A stretch of 64,000 nucleotides of DNA. Origin: Melioribacter sp. (lineage in GTDB: Bacteria > Bacteroidota > Ignavibacteria > Ignavibacteriales > Melioribacteraceae). Every line of letters begins with the position of its first letter. Within the stretch, counting starts at the first letter, position 1. The translations under genes were made by a program, and so were the position numbers. Positions 16,817-24,307 of this stretch are shown in pieces. Location of the stretch: positions 1-64,000 of the forward strand of contig JAOACD010000009.1 in NCBI GenBank assembly GCA_026417975.1, in the 5' to 3' direction. The notes beneath the pieces are model-generated. The model was not told where the DNA came from. It ran no database searches and was given only the letters and a program-made list of their open reading frames with translations.

Positions 16817-17632
16817 TTATTCCAGTTTATATATTATTATCCCATTTTTTTCTTTCAATAAAATTAAAAAATTTTTATACATAAAAAATGAATCTGTTAT
16901 AAACGATTTTGTATTAGAATTAAGTTTTTCGGTTATTATATTTTTATTTTTATCTAAATCTATGACCATAAAATTATTGGTTAGTGTGTTGTATCTGTTG
17001 TGAGTATGATAAGAAAGCATGATTATGTTTTTATATATCCCATATTCAATATGGCCAATTATGTCTAAGTTGTTAATAAATTTGTCAATAATTTGTGAGA
17101 TGTTATTATTATTATAAAAATATCTTTCAGGAAATAAATAGTGGTCATACTTTTTTTGTTTTTCAGACTCAGCACGTAAAAAATTTATAGTTTTATAATC
17201 ATTTCCTAGGTCTTCAAGCAATTCTCCGGTTAGATAGTTCAAAGCAAAAAAATATCTTTCTTCAAATCCCTGTTTGAATGCATAAATTCTATTTTCATAA
17301 GGGAAAAGAAAAGATAAGTCTTTATTAATCCACAATATTTTTTGTGAGTTGATATCGAAAGCAATAATCTCTTTATGATAGGGTAAATCTGGTTTTGGAA
17401 ATTTATGTAAATAGATTATTTCTTTATAAATCGCATCTATTCCTATGTAATATTTTTCATCAAACTGGAGATAAGTGAATAAAAAATTTTTATTATGGAT
17501 ATCAAAGCAATTATAAAAAGCCTCTTTTGTATCAGGATTACGTGTTTCGATAATTAATTTATCTTTATCGGAAATTAAAATTCGCCAAATTTGATTTTGA
17601 AAATCATAATTAAAGTACTTTTTTATTTTCAT
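16817..17632 (-). CDS. DUF4905-like protein
   Basis: This protein has about 271 residues and is rich in Tyr, Phe, Ile and Asn, with beta-strand/PQQ-like spacing: WRILISD...LIIETRNP, FDEKYYIGIDAIYKEIIYLHKF, KEIIAFDINSQKILWINKDLSFLF, RYFFALNYLTGELLEDLG. It resembles DUF4905, a propeller-like family of the Bacteroidota group; the match is from memory. There is no signal peptide. An upstream ATG at 17659 overlaps the tryptophanase stop, so the ATG at 17632 is preferred. It sits between tnaA and the AMMECR1-MEMO pair on the same strand. Function is unknown. Confidence 0.6.
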   Translation of the reverse strand: MKIKKYFNYDFQNQIWRILISDKDKLIIETRNPDTKEAFYNCFDIHNKNFLFTYLQFDEKYYIGIDAIYKEIIYLHKFPKPDLPYHKEIIAFDINSQKILWINKDLSFLFPYENRIYAFKQGFEERYFFALNYLTGELLEDLGNDYKTINFLRAESEKQKKYDHYLFPERYFYNNNNISQIIDKFINNLDIIGHIEYGIYKNIIMLSYHTHNRYNTLTNNFMVIDLDKNKNIITEKLNSNTKSFITDSFFMYKNFLILLKEKNGIIIYKLE

Positions 17633-17642
17633 TTTCAATCCA

Positions 17643-19019
17643 TTACTCAATAGGTTCAAACTTTGCTGTAAAGTGTCTTAATATGGGAGCTTCATAAATT
17701 ATTTTATAGCCCTTTAAGTTATTTTTATTATTGAATACTTCAATTACGACTTCTGCAATGTAGTCGATATGACTTTGTGTGTAAACTCTTCGTGGAATTG
17801 CCAGACGAACAAGCTCCATCATTGCAGGGATTAATTTGCCAGTTTCTTTATTATATTTTCCAAACATTACTGAACCAATTTCAACAGTTCTTATTCCACC
17901 TTCTATATATAGTTCGCATACAATTGATTGACCAGGGTATTGTTCAGGGGGAATATGTGGTACAAATCTTTTTGCATCAATATAAATAGCGTGACCTCCA
18001 GTAGGTTCAATTATTGGTACTCCAGCTCTTAAAAGTTTTTCTCCTAAGTATTCAATACTTCTTATTCGATATCTAAGATAATTTTCATCTATAACTTCTT
18101 CTAAGCCTTGGGCAATAGCTTCGAGATCTCTACCTGCTAGTCCACCATATGTAGGGAAACCTTCAGTAACTATAAGTAGGTTTCTACACTTAGATGCTAG
18201 CTCTTCGTCATTTAATGATAGCCATCCTCCAATGTTTACTAAAGCATCTTTTTTAGCACTCATTGTTGAACCATCTACATAGGAAAACATTTCTCTAACA
18301 ATTTCTAAAACAGATTTGTCTTTATAACCATCTTCTCTAAGTTTTATAAAATATGCATTTTCTGCAAAGCGACATGCATCAAAGAAAAATGGGATGTTAT
18401 ATTTATCACAAATTTTTCTAACTTCTTTTATATTTTGCATAGACACTGGTTGTCCACCACCAGTATTATTAGTAATTGTTAGCATAATTAAAGGTATATT
18501 TTCTTTGCCTATTTTCTTTATATAATTTTCGAGAGCTTTTGTGTCTATATTTCCTTTGAAAGGTGCTTTTGCTTGAGTATTTTTTCCTTCTTCACATAAT
18601 ATATCAATAGCTTCTGCACCTGTAAATTCAATGTTTGCTCTTGTAGTATCAAAAAAAGTATTACTTAAAAAATATTTTCCTTTTCCTCCTAAAATAGAAA
18701 AAAGAATTTTTTCTGCTGCTCTTCCTTGATGAGTTGGAATGATAAATTTGTGATTTGTTATTTTTTTAACGGCTGATTCAAATTTATAAAAGCTTTTTGC
18801 CCCTGCATAAGATTCATCCCCTCTCATAATACCGCTCCATTGTTCTGAACTCATTGCTGAGGTTCCACTATCAGTTAATAAGTCTATTATCACATCATCA
18901 GCATGAATTAGAAATGGATTATAACCTGCATCTTTTAATATTTTTATTCTTTCTTCTTTTGTAGTGAATCTTATTGGTTCGACAGTTTTAATTTTGAATG
19001 GCTCTATAATGGTTTTCAT
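17643..19019 (-). CDS. tnaA: Tryptophanase (tryptophan indole-lyase)
   Basis: This is a PLP-dependent beta-eliminating lyase of about 458 residues that splits tryptophan to indole, pyruvate and ammonia. Family motifs are LLTDSGTSAMS, MRGDESYAG, PTHQGRAAE, FFDTTRAN, RFAENAYFIK and MSAKKDA (PLP lysine). Tryptophanase rather than tyrosine phenol-lyase is indicated by RTVEIGS (phenol-lyase has Arg there) and LRHFTAK (His where phenol-lyase has Phe). The start at 19019 is chosen for AGAGG upstream; a longer frame to 19055 lacks one. No tnaC-like leader or tnaB permease is seen nearby. It could supply indole signalling or amino-acid catabolism. Confidence 0.92.
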   Translation of the reverse strand: MKTIIEPFKIKTVEPIRFTTKEERIKILKDAGYNPFLIHADDVIIDLLTDSGTSAMSSEQWSGIMRGDESYAGAKSFYKFESAVKKITNHKFIIPTHQGRAAEKILFSILGGKGKYFLSNTFFDTTRANIEFTGAEAIDILCEEGKNTQAKAPFKGNIDTKALENYIKKIGKENIPLIMLTITNNTGGGQPVSMQNIKEVRKICDKYNIPFFFDACRFAENAYFIKLREDGYKDKSVLEIVREMFSYVDGSTMSAKKDALVNIGGWLSLNDEELASKCRNLLIVTEGFPTYGGLAGRDLEAIAQGLEEVIDENYLRYRIRSIEYLGEKLLRAGVPIIEPTGGHAIYIDAKRFVPHIPPEQYPGQSIVCELYIEGGIRTVEIGSVMFGKYNKETGKLIPAMMELVRLAIPRRVYTQSHIDYIAEVVIEVFNNKNNLKGYKIIYEAPILRHFTAKFEPIE

Positions 19020-19120
19020 AAAAGACCTCTTAAAGAAATATTCTAATCTGTACAAAAGGCGTGTTAAATATAAGTTTCCCCAAGTCTTTTTTCGAATTTA
19101 CAAATAAATTATTCATAAGT

Positions 19121-19140
19121 ATAAATAAATATTTATTTAT
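19121..19140. promoter_or_regulatory. Perfect 20-bp AT palindrome between divergent tnaA and TonB receptor genes
   Basis: ATAAATAAAT is followed immediately by its reverse complement ATTTATTTAT. It is about 100 bases upstream of tnaA and 160 upstream of the receptor gene. An operator is possible, but such AT-only palindromes can arise by chance at this base composition. Confidence 0.3.
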
Positions 19141-19186
19141 TTTTTTGACTTTTAGAAATAATATTAAACATTTTAATAAAGATTTT

Positions 19187-19194
19187 TATATTTG
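19187..19194 (+). promoter_or_regulatory. Possible Bacteroidota-type -7 element (TATATTTG)
   Basis: This matches TAnnTTTG, the -7 consensus of Bacteroidota promoters, about 107 bases before the TonB receptor gene. I could not find a well-spaced -33 TTG partner, so this is tentative. Confidence 0.2.
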
Positions 19195-19300
19195 CGTTAA
19201 TTTTGCAAAATGCAACTTTGTTAGCTAATAATTTAGTAATAATTTACTTGTAACTTATTTGTTTTTATAGCTTCTTTTAATAAGTAAAAATTGTACTGCT

Positions 19301-21631
19301 ATGAGTTTATTATTCCTAGTTTTTTTAGTTGCTTTTATAAATAACATATATTCGCAAAATAGCTTTGCCTCTCTTAGTGGATTTGTGTATGATTCTTCAA
19401 CTGGGGAAGGACTAATTGGTGCTAATGTTTATTTAAAAGGTGTAAATTTAGGTGCAAGTACAAATTTAAGTGGATATTATGTAATACCTCATATACGTCC
19501 TGGAAAATATGAATTGATTGTTAGTTATGTTGGATATAAAACATTTAATCAAGAGATAACATTAAGAGAAAATGAAAATAGAAGATTAGACATAAAATTA
19601 GTACCTACAGCTATCTTAAGTGAAGAAGTAGTAGTTTCTGCAGATTCGGTGGAAATTTCAGAAAAGTTGTTTAATAAACCTGTTTCGAAAATAGAAATTA
19701 CTCCTGCTCAGATAGGAAAAATTCCTCAAGTTGTTGAATCTGATTTACTTAGAACACTTCAAAGTTTACCGGGCATAATGCCGATATCTGATTTTTCTTC
19801 TGCAATCTATGTTAGAGGAGGAACACCTGACCAAAATCTTTTTCTAGTTGATGGAACCGAAGTTTATAATCCAGAACATGCTTTTGGGTTGTTTTCTACA
19901 TTTAATACAGATGCAATTAAAAAAGTAGAAGTTTATAAAGGAGGATTTGGAGCAGAATTTGGTGGGAGACTTTCATCTGTAATAAATATTATTAATAATG
20001 ATGGCAATAGAAATAATTTTGAAGGAAAAGCTTCATTAAGTTTATTGTCTTTTAATACTACACTCCAAACACCAATTGGGAAAATAGGTTCATTGTCTGG
20101 TTCTTTCCGTAGAACATACATGGACCAGACAGTTGCAAAATTTATTGATGATATACCAGATTATTATTTTATGGATGGTAATTTTAAAGCATTTTTCGAC
20201 TTAAATAATTCAAATAAACTGAGTATAAGTTTTTATGGGGGCATAGATGATCTTAATTTTACTTTTGGCAAGGATAAAACATTTGGTTTTAAGTACCAAT
20301 GGGGGAATCAAACAGGAAGTATAAATTGGAGAACAGTAATTACTCCAAAACTCTTTGGTAATTTTTGGTTTACATTTAGTAGATTTTTTTCAGAATTCCT
20401 ATTGAATGAAGAAGATTACAGCGAAAAAAATAGAATCAACGATGTTACATTAAAAGGTGCATTGGAGTATTTCTACAACGAAGAATTTAGCTTTAAATTT
20501 GGTACTGAATGGAAAAATGTTAACGGTGGATTAAAGCAAGAATTTCCTTCTGGAAAAGTAGATGTAACAAAGTATCCTAAACTTTATTCTTCATATTTCT
20601 CATCAAACTGGAAACCTTATTTTTTATGGAGCATTGAGGCGGGAGTGAGATTGGATTATCTTAAATCAGATAAAGATTATTACAATGTAGACCCCAGGTT
20701 AACTATAAAATATCGATTAAACGAAAAAAGTAGTACAAAAATTTCTTATGGAATTGTTCATCAATATGCTCATCAAATCCCAAGAGTTTTTATGGTGAGT
20801 ATTTGGACAGCTTCAGATGAGAATATTAGAGGTTCAAAAGCAGAACATTACATATTGGGATATCAAAGAGAATTAGGGAAAAATATAGAGTTTGAAATAG
20901 AAGCTTACTTTAAAAACTATAAGAATATTTATTCTTTCAATCCAAATTTACGCGCTGATATAGAAATAAAAGGGTATTCAGAAGAGGGGAAACCAGTTTA
21001 TGGTTCAACTAAAGGGATATTTAATAGAGGGGATGGTAAGTCATATGGCATCGAATTGTTAATTAGAAAAGATTTTGGGGCGTTGACTGGATGGTTAGCT
21101 TATACATTGGCAAAAACGGAATTTGTAGTTGAAAATATTAATAAGGGTAATCCATATAACCCTAGACATGATAGAACTCATGCAATTAATTTTGTAGTAA
21201 ACATCGATATGAATAATTTTTTGAATGAGCTATATGATAAACCATTTGTTAATCCAAATAAAAAGTGGTCGGTAGGACTGAGTTTTACATATTTTTCAGG
21301 CCAACCAATTACTCTTCCATCTTCAGTTTATCTTGCTAATTCAGCTCCTGATTGGGAATATAATTTAACCAGCGTTGCACTCTATCCTACAGAAATAAAT
21401 AAATATAGGCTTCCTTACTATGCACGTTTTGACTTAACTATAAATTATGAGATTAAGTATAAAGGTTGGTCTTTAATACCTTATTTACAAGTTTTCAATT
21501 TATTTAATAGAAAAAATGTTTGGTTTATTCAGTACGAAAGAAATATAAATGCAAGCAAGGTTGAATTAAAAACCAAAAATATTACAATGTTTCCAATATT
21601 GCCAAGTTTAGGTGTAAGTGCAAAATTTTGA
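19301..21631 (+). CDS. TonB-dependent outer-membrane receptor paired with a DUF4249 lipoprotein
   Basis: This 776-residue receptor has a short signal peptide (LLFLVFLVAFINNIYSQ) and a carboxypeptidase-regulatory-like domain (LSGFVYDSSTGEGLIGANVYL... VGYKTFNQE). A plug follows (LLRTLQSLPGIMP, SAIYVRGGTPDQNLFLVDGTEVYNPEH, VEVYKGGFGAEFGGRLSSVINI), then a barrel ending with hydrophobic strands. No other in-frame start exists before an upstream stop codon at 19268. It overlaps the DUF4249 gene's possible ATG (ATGA), a pairing seen widely in Bacteroidota, where the two products probably form an uptake complex. The substrate is not known. Confidence 0.9.
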   Translation: MSLLFLVFLVAFINNIYSQNSFASLSGFVYDSSTGEGLIGANVYLKGVNLGASTNLSGYYVIPHIRPGKYELIVSYVGYKTFNQEITLRENENRRLDIKLVPTAILSEEVVVSADSVEISEKLFNKPVSKIEITPAQIGKIPQVVESDLLRTLQSLPGIMPISDFSSAIYVRGGTPDQNLFLVDGTEVYNPEHAFGLFSTFNTDAIKKVEVYKGGFGAEFGGRLSSVINIINNDGNRNNFEGKASLSLLSFNTTLQTPIGKIGSLSGSFRRTYMDQTVAKFIDDIPDYYFMDGNFKAFFDLNNSNKLSISFYGGIDDLNFTFGKDKTFGFKYQWGNQTGSINWRTVITPKLFGNFWFTFSRFFSEFLLNEEDYSEKNRINDVTLKGALEYFYNEEFSFKFGTEWKNVNGGLKQEFPSGKVDVTKYPKLYSSYFSSNWKPYFLWSIEAGVRLDYLKSDKDYYNVDPRLTIKYRLNEKSSTKISYGIVHQYAHQIPRVFMVSIWTASDENIRGSKAEHYILGYQRELGKNIEFEIEAYFKNYKNIYSFNPNLRADIEIKGYSEEGKPVYGSTKGIFNRGDGKSYGIELLIRKDFGALTGWLAYTLAKTEFVVENINKGNPYNPRHDRTHAINFVVNIDMNNFLNELYDKPFVNPNKKWSVGLSFTYFSGQPITLPSSVYLANSAPDWEYNLTSVALYPTEINKYRLPYYARFDLTINYEIKYKGWSLIPYLQVFNLFNRKNVWFIQYERNINASKVELKTKNITMFPILPSLGVSAKF

Positions 21632-21645
21632 TGGGAGTTTATTCT

Positions 21646-22545
21646 ATGAAAAAGATTACAATATTGATTATAATGATTGCTTCAATTATAATTTCTTGTG
21701 GGGAGGGGACTGTTGATATAGGAGAAAGCACTTACGCGCCTAAAATTGTTATTGAAGGTTACTTGGTCCCTGAACAAAAAGTGAAAGGGATAAAAATAAC
21801 AAGGAATTTTCCGATAAATACGGTCCCTAATCCATTGACATTAATTCTGTATGATGCTGATGTAAAAATTATTGATATGGAAACAAGTAAAGAATATAAA
21901 CTTACTTTTAATCAATTAACGTATTCTTTCGAATATAATGGGAATGATTTGAATATTGGTTATAATAAATCATATAAAATATTAGTAACTGCAGTTGTAG
22001 ATAATAAAAAATTAACAGCTAGTTCTATAACAACTACACCTCAAAAAGGATTTAAAATTATTAGAGAGGAAAGTATACTCGATTCAATGAAGTATAGAGA
22101 AAGAGACTTTAATAGTAAGGTTAAAAACTTTAAAATAGTATTTCGTCCTTCTCAAGGAACTTCTTTTTATTTGTTTTCTATATTAGCATTAGATGCCGAT
22201 ACTTCAACTTTTATTTTTGAAAACCCCTATTTTGAAATTGATAAAAATGAATTGAAAAAATACTTTGATAACTATAAATATCAGCTAGGAATATTGCAAA
22301 ATATTAATTCATCATTAGATAAAATTAATTATGAGATAGAATGGTTGGATACTTGGTTTTATGGAAAATATAGAGTAATAGTCTACGCTGGAGATGAAAA
22401 TTTTAGAAGATTTGTTTTGACTTATAGAAGTGTTCAGGAGATTGATGGAAATTTTCATGATCCACAGATGAAAATTGATGGAGATGGGATAGGTATATTT
22501 GGTTCATATATTGCTGATACAGTTTATTTCAAAATTCTGAAATAA
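21646..22545 (+). CDS. DUF4249 family lipoprotein
   Basis: This is a lipoprotein of about 299 residues with lipobox IIISC (Cys18). The mature part fits DUF4249: APKIVIEGYLVPEQKVKGIKITRNFP near the N-terminus, then beta-sandwich-like strands (DADVKIIDMET; YKILVTAVVDNKKLTASSITT) and a C-terminal Tyr/Asp-rich half. The start at 21646 is chosen because TGGGAG lies 8 bases upstream; the ATG at 21628, overlapping the receptor stop, would add six residues before the signal peptide. It is probably the surface or periplasmic partner of the receptor encoded just upstream. Confidence 0.8.
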   Translation: MKKITILIIMIASIIISCGEGTVDIGESTYAPKIVIEGYLVPEQKVKGIKITRNFPINTVPNPLTLILYDADVKIIDMETSKEYKLTFNQLTYSFEYNGNDLNIGYNKSYKILVTAVVDNKKLTASSITTTPQKGFKIIREESILDSMKYRERDFNSKVKNFKIVFRPSQGTSFYLFSILALDADTSTFIFENPYFEIDKNELKKYFDNYKYQLGILQNINSSLDKINYEIEWLDTWFYGKYRVIVYAGDENFRRFVLTYRSVQEIDGNFHDPQMKIDGDGIGIFGSYIADTVYFKILK

Positions 22546-22563
22546 AAATTAAGATTAACATAT

Positions 22564-22890
22564 ATGGGTTGGTTATATATAATTATCGCATCAATATTTG
22601 AAATTAGTTGGGCTGTTGGATTAAAATATAGTAATGGTTTAACACAGTTTAAGGAAAGTATTTTTACAGTTATTACAATGTTGCTAAGTTTTTATTTTTT
22701 GTCTCAAGGAGTAAAGTATATTCCAATTGGGACTGCTTACGCTGTATGGACTGGAATAGGAGCTGTTGGAACTGCCATTTATGGTATTTTATTCTTTAAT
22801 GAACCAAAAGATTTATTAAGACTTTTATTTATTTTTTTAATTATAATTGGAATAATAGGATTGAAACTTACATACAAGTCAAATTCATAG
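22564..22890 (+). CDS. gdx: Small multidrug resistance family exporter, Gdx/SugE type (guanidinium)
   Basis: This 108-residue, four-helix transporter carries the SMR central Glu13 (IFEISWA). It also has the SugE/Gdx signature PIGTAYAVWTGIGAVGTAIYGILFF, split by proline and glycine positions as in guanidinium exporters. The known function of this subgroup is proton-coupled export of guanidinium; function here is by homology. It is dimeric in the inner membrane. It follows the DUF4249 gene by 18 bases and precedes a SpoU gene by 3 bases. No guanidine riboswitch can be placed in the short spacer. Confidence 0.85.
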   Translation: MGWLYIIIASIFEISWAVGLKYSNGLTQFKESIFTVITMLLSFYFLSQGVKYIPIGTAYAVWTGIGAVGTAIYGILFFNEPKDLLRLLFIFLIIIGIIGLKLTYKSNS

Positions 22891-22893
22891 AAT

Positions 22894-23436
22894 ATGAGAA
22901 AGCTAACCCATGAAGAAATTTCTAAAAACAGAAGTACTCTTGAAACACTTCACAAGGTTAATAAATTACCTGTTTATGTTGTATTAAACAGTATTCGAAG
23001 TAGCTACAATGTTGGTTCAATTTTTAGAACCTCTGATGGAGCAATGATTGAAAAACTTTTTTTGTGTGGCTATACACCTCATCCACCTAAAAAAGAAGTT
23101 TTAAAAACAGCGTTAGGTGCTCAAGATAGTGTAGCATGGGAGTATGTCAAAGACCCTAAACAAGTAATACTGAGTTTAAAAGAAAAGGGTATCAAGATTT
23201 GCGCTCTTGAGTTAACAGATAAAAGCATACCTTATTACAAAGTAAGCAAAAATGATTTTCCCCTTTGTCTTTTAATTGGGAATGAGATTTCTGGAGTTTC
23301 ACAAGATTTATTAGACTTGTGCGATTTTTCAATAGAAATTCCTCAATATGGTATAAAACAGTCACTTAATGTAGCTGTAGCTTATGGTATTGCAATTTTT
23401 GATTTAAGGAGAATTTACGATTCAAATGAAGCTTAA
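22894..23436 (+). CDS. SpoU/TrmH family RNA methyltransferase
   Basis: This 180-residue SPOUT methyltransferase uses S-adenosylmethionine to methylate a ribose 2'-OH in tRNA or rRNA. Motifs are NIRSSYN-type (LNSIRSSYNVGSIFRTSDG), LLIGNEISGVS and the knot end IEIPQYGIKQSLNVAVAYGIAIFD. It lacks the extra N-terminal L7Ae-like substrate domain of TrmH-like RlmB enzymes, so the exact RNA target cannot be told. It lies 3 bases after the SMR gene and is probably in the same transcript. Confidence 0.88.
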   Translation: MRKLTHEEISKNRSTLETLHKVNKLPVYVVLNSIRSSYNVGSIFRTSDGAMIEKLFLCGYTPHPPKKEVLKTALGAQDSVAWEYVKDPKQVILSLKEKGIKICALELTDKSIPYYKVSKNDFPLCLLIGNEISGVSQDLLDLCDFSIEIPQYGIKQSLNVAVAYGIAIFDLRRIYDSNEA

Positions 23437-23482
23437 TTTTGTTTTGAAGTATTAATAGAATAATTTTTTTTAATTTTTTCCC

Positions 23483-23588
23483 ATCTTTATACTATTAGAA
23501 TAGAAAATAAAAATAAATTTATAATTGAGATGTATAGTTCATATTGTTTAGAAAATAATATCTCATTAGGTACAGTAGGTATAAAGAT
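23483..23588. other. Paired nested inverted repeats between convergent genes
   Basis: ATCTTTATAC (23483-23492) pairs with GTATAAAGAT (23579-23588). Inside it, TGAGAT (23526-23531) pairs with ATCTCA (23560-23565). The region lies between the SpoU gene and the convergent AlbA_2 gene. It may be a long-range terminator structure or an unannotated RNA; the support is only the repeats. Confidence 0.3.
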
Positions 23589-23620
23589 AAAAAAAGATGA
23601 AAACAATTTTGGTTTGAAAA

Positions 23621-24277
23621 TTATACCCTGTAGGTAAAATAACTTTCGCCATTGTCTTTAATATGAATAAACAAAATATTTGCTCTTACAAGTTTTATAA
23701 GTGTTCTTGATGCTCTTCTTTCCGAAATGTTTGCTATTTTGCATAGTTCTTTCACAGTAATCTTTTCGTGTTTATCAAGGTAATCGAATACAATTTTTTC
23801 ATTTTTTCCAATTGCATAATTGGTTAGTGATTTTTCAGAACTTTGTGTTTGCATAATTTTTATCATTTCTTTACTTGCTAAGATACTTTTGTCATTTACT
23901 CTTAGATAAACTTGAGCGGTTTTTATATCGAGATATTTTTTGTAATCTTGTATACGGTGGGGTTTGTTTTTTGATTCTTCAATTTGAACCACCATTATTT
24001 CTTTGTTGTTTATTTCGAAAACATAGGTTTTAAAATTAATTGGTGGTTCACAATATCTTAGCGCTGTTTCTTTTATTAATTCGTAATCGGATTTTTCGCT
24101 TTCGATACCATAAATAGATTTGTCATCATCAACACCCAAAATTAAATATCCTCCAGAAGTATTTGCAAAAGCAATTAGTTCTTTTGCTATTTTCTCGTAA
24201 GTAGAAAACCTTTGTTTGAATTCAACATGAATACCTTCACCTGCTTCAATAAGTTCTAAAACTTTTTTACGGTTCAT
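23621..24277 (-). CDS. AlbA_2 (Schlafen-like) domain protein with C-terminal helix-turn-helix
   Basis: This 218-residue protein has an N-terminal AlbA_2/Schlafen-type putative ATP-binding domain (EFKQRF, ELIAFANTSGGYLILGVDDD, YCEPPINFKTY, VYLRVNDKSI). It is followed at about 150-210 by a winged helix (VFDYLDKHEKITVKELCKIANISERRASRTLIKLV). The combination is typical of putative transcriptional regulators. There is no signal peptide. It stands alone between a convergent methyltransferase gene and the large TPR gene downstream on the same strand, ending 183 bases from the former. Target genes are unknown. Confidence 0.8.
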   Translation of the reverse strand: MNRKKVLELIEAGEGIHVEFKQRFSTYEKIAKELIAFANTSGGYLILGVDDDKSIYGIESEKSDYELIKETALRYCEPPINFKTYVFEINNKEIMVVQIEESKNKPHRIQDYKKYLDIKTAQVYLRVNDKSILASKEMIKIMQTQSSEKSLTNYAIGKNEKIVFDYLDKHEKITVKELCKIANISERRASRTLIKLVRANILFIHIKDNGESYFTYRV

Positions 24278-24307
24278 AAACTTAATACTAACAAGAATAA
24301 TGATATA

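Noticed and set aside
17633-17659. Longer start for the DUF4905-like gene
   Set aside because: It would overlap the end of tryptophanase by 17 bases, while an in-frame ATG lies just after that stop codon.
23579-23588. CRISPR or phage attachment site near the paired repeats
   Set aside because: There is only one pair of inverted repeats, no regular spacers, and no integrase or tRNA next to it.
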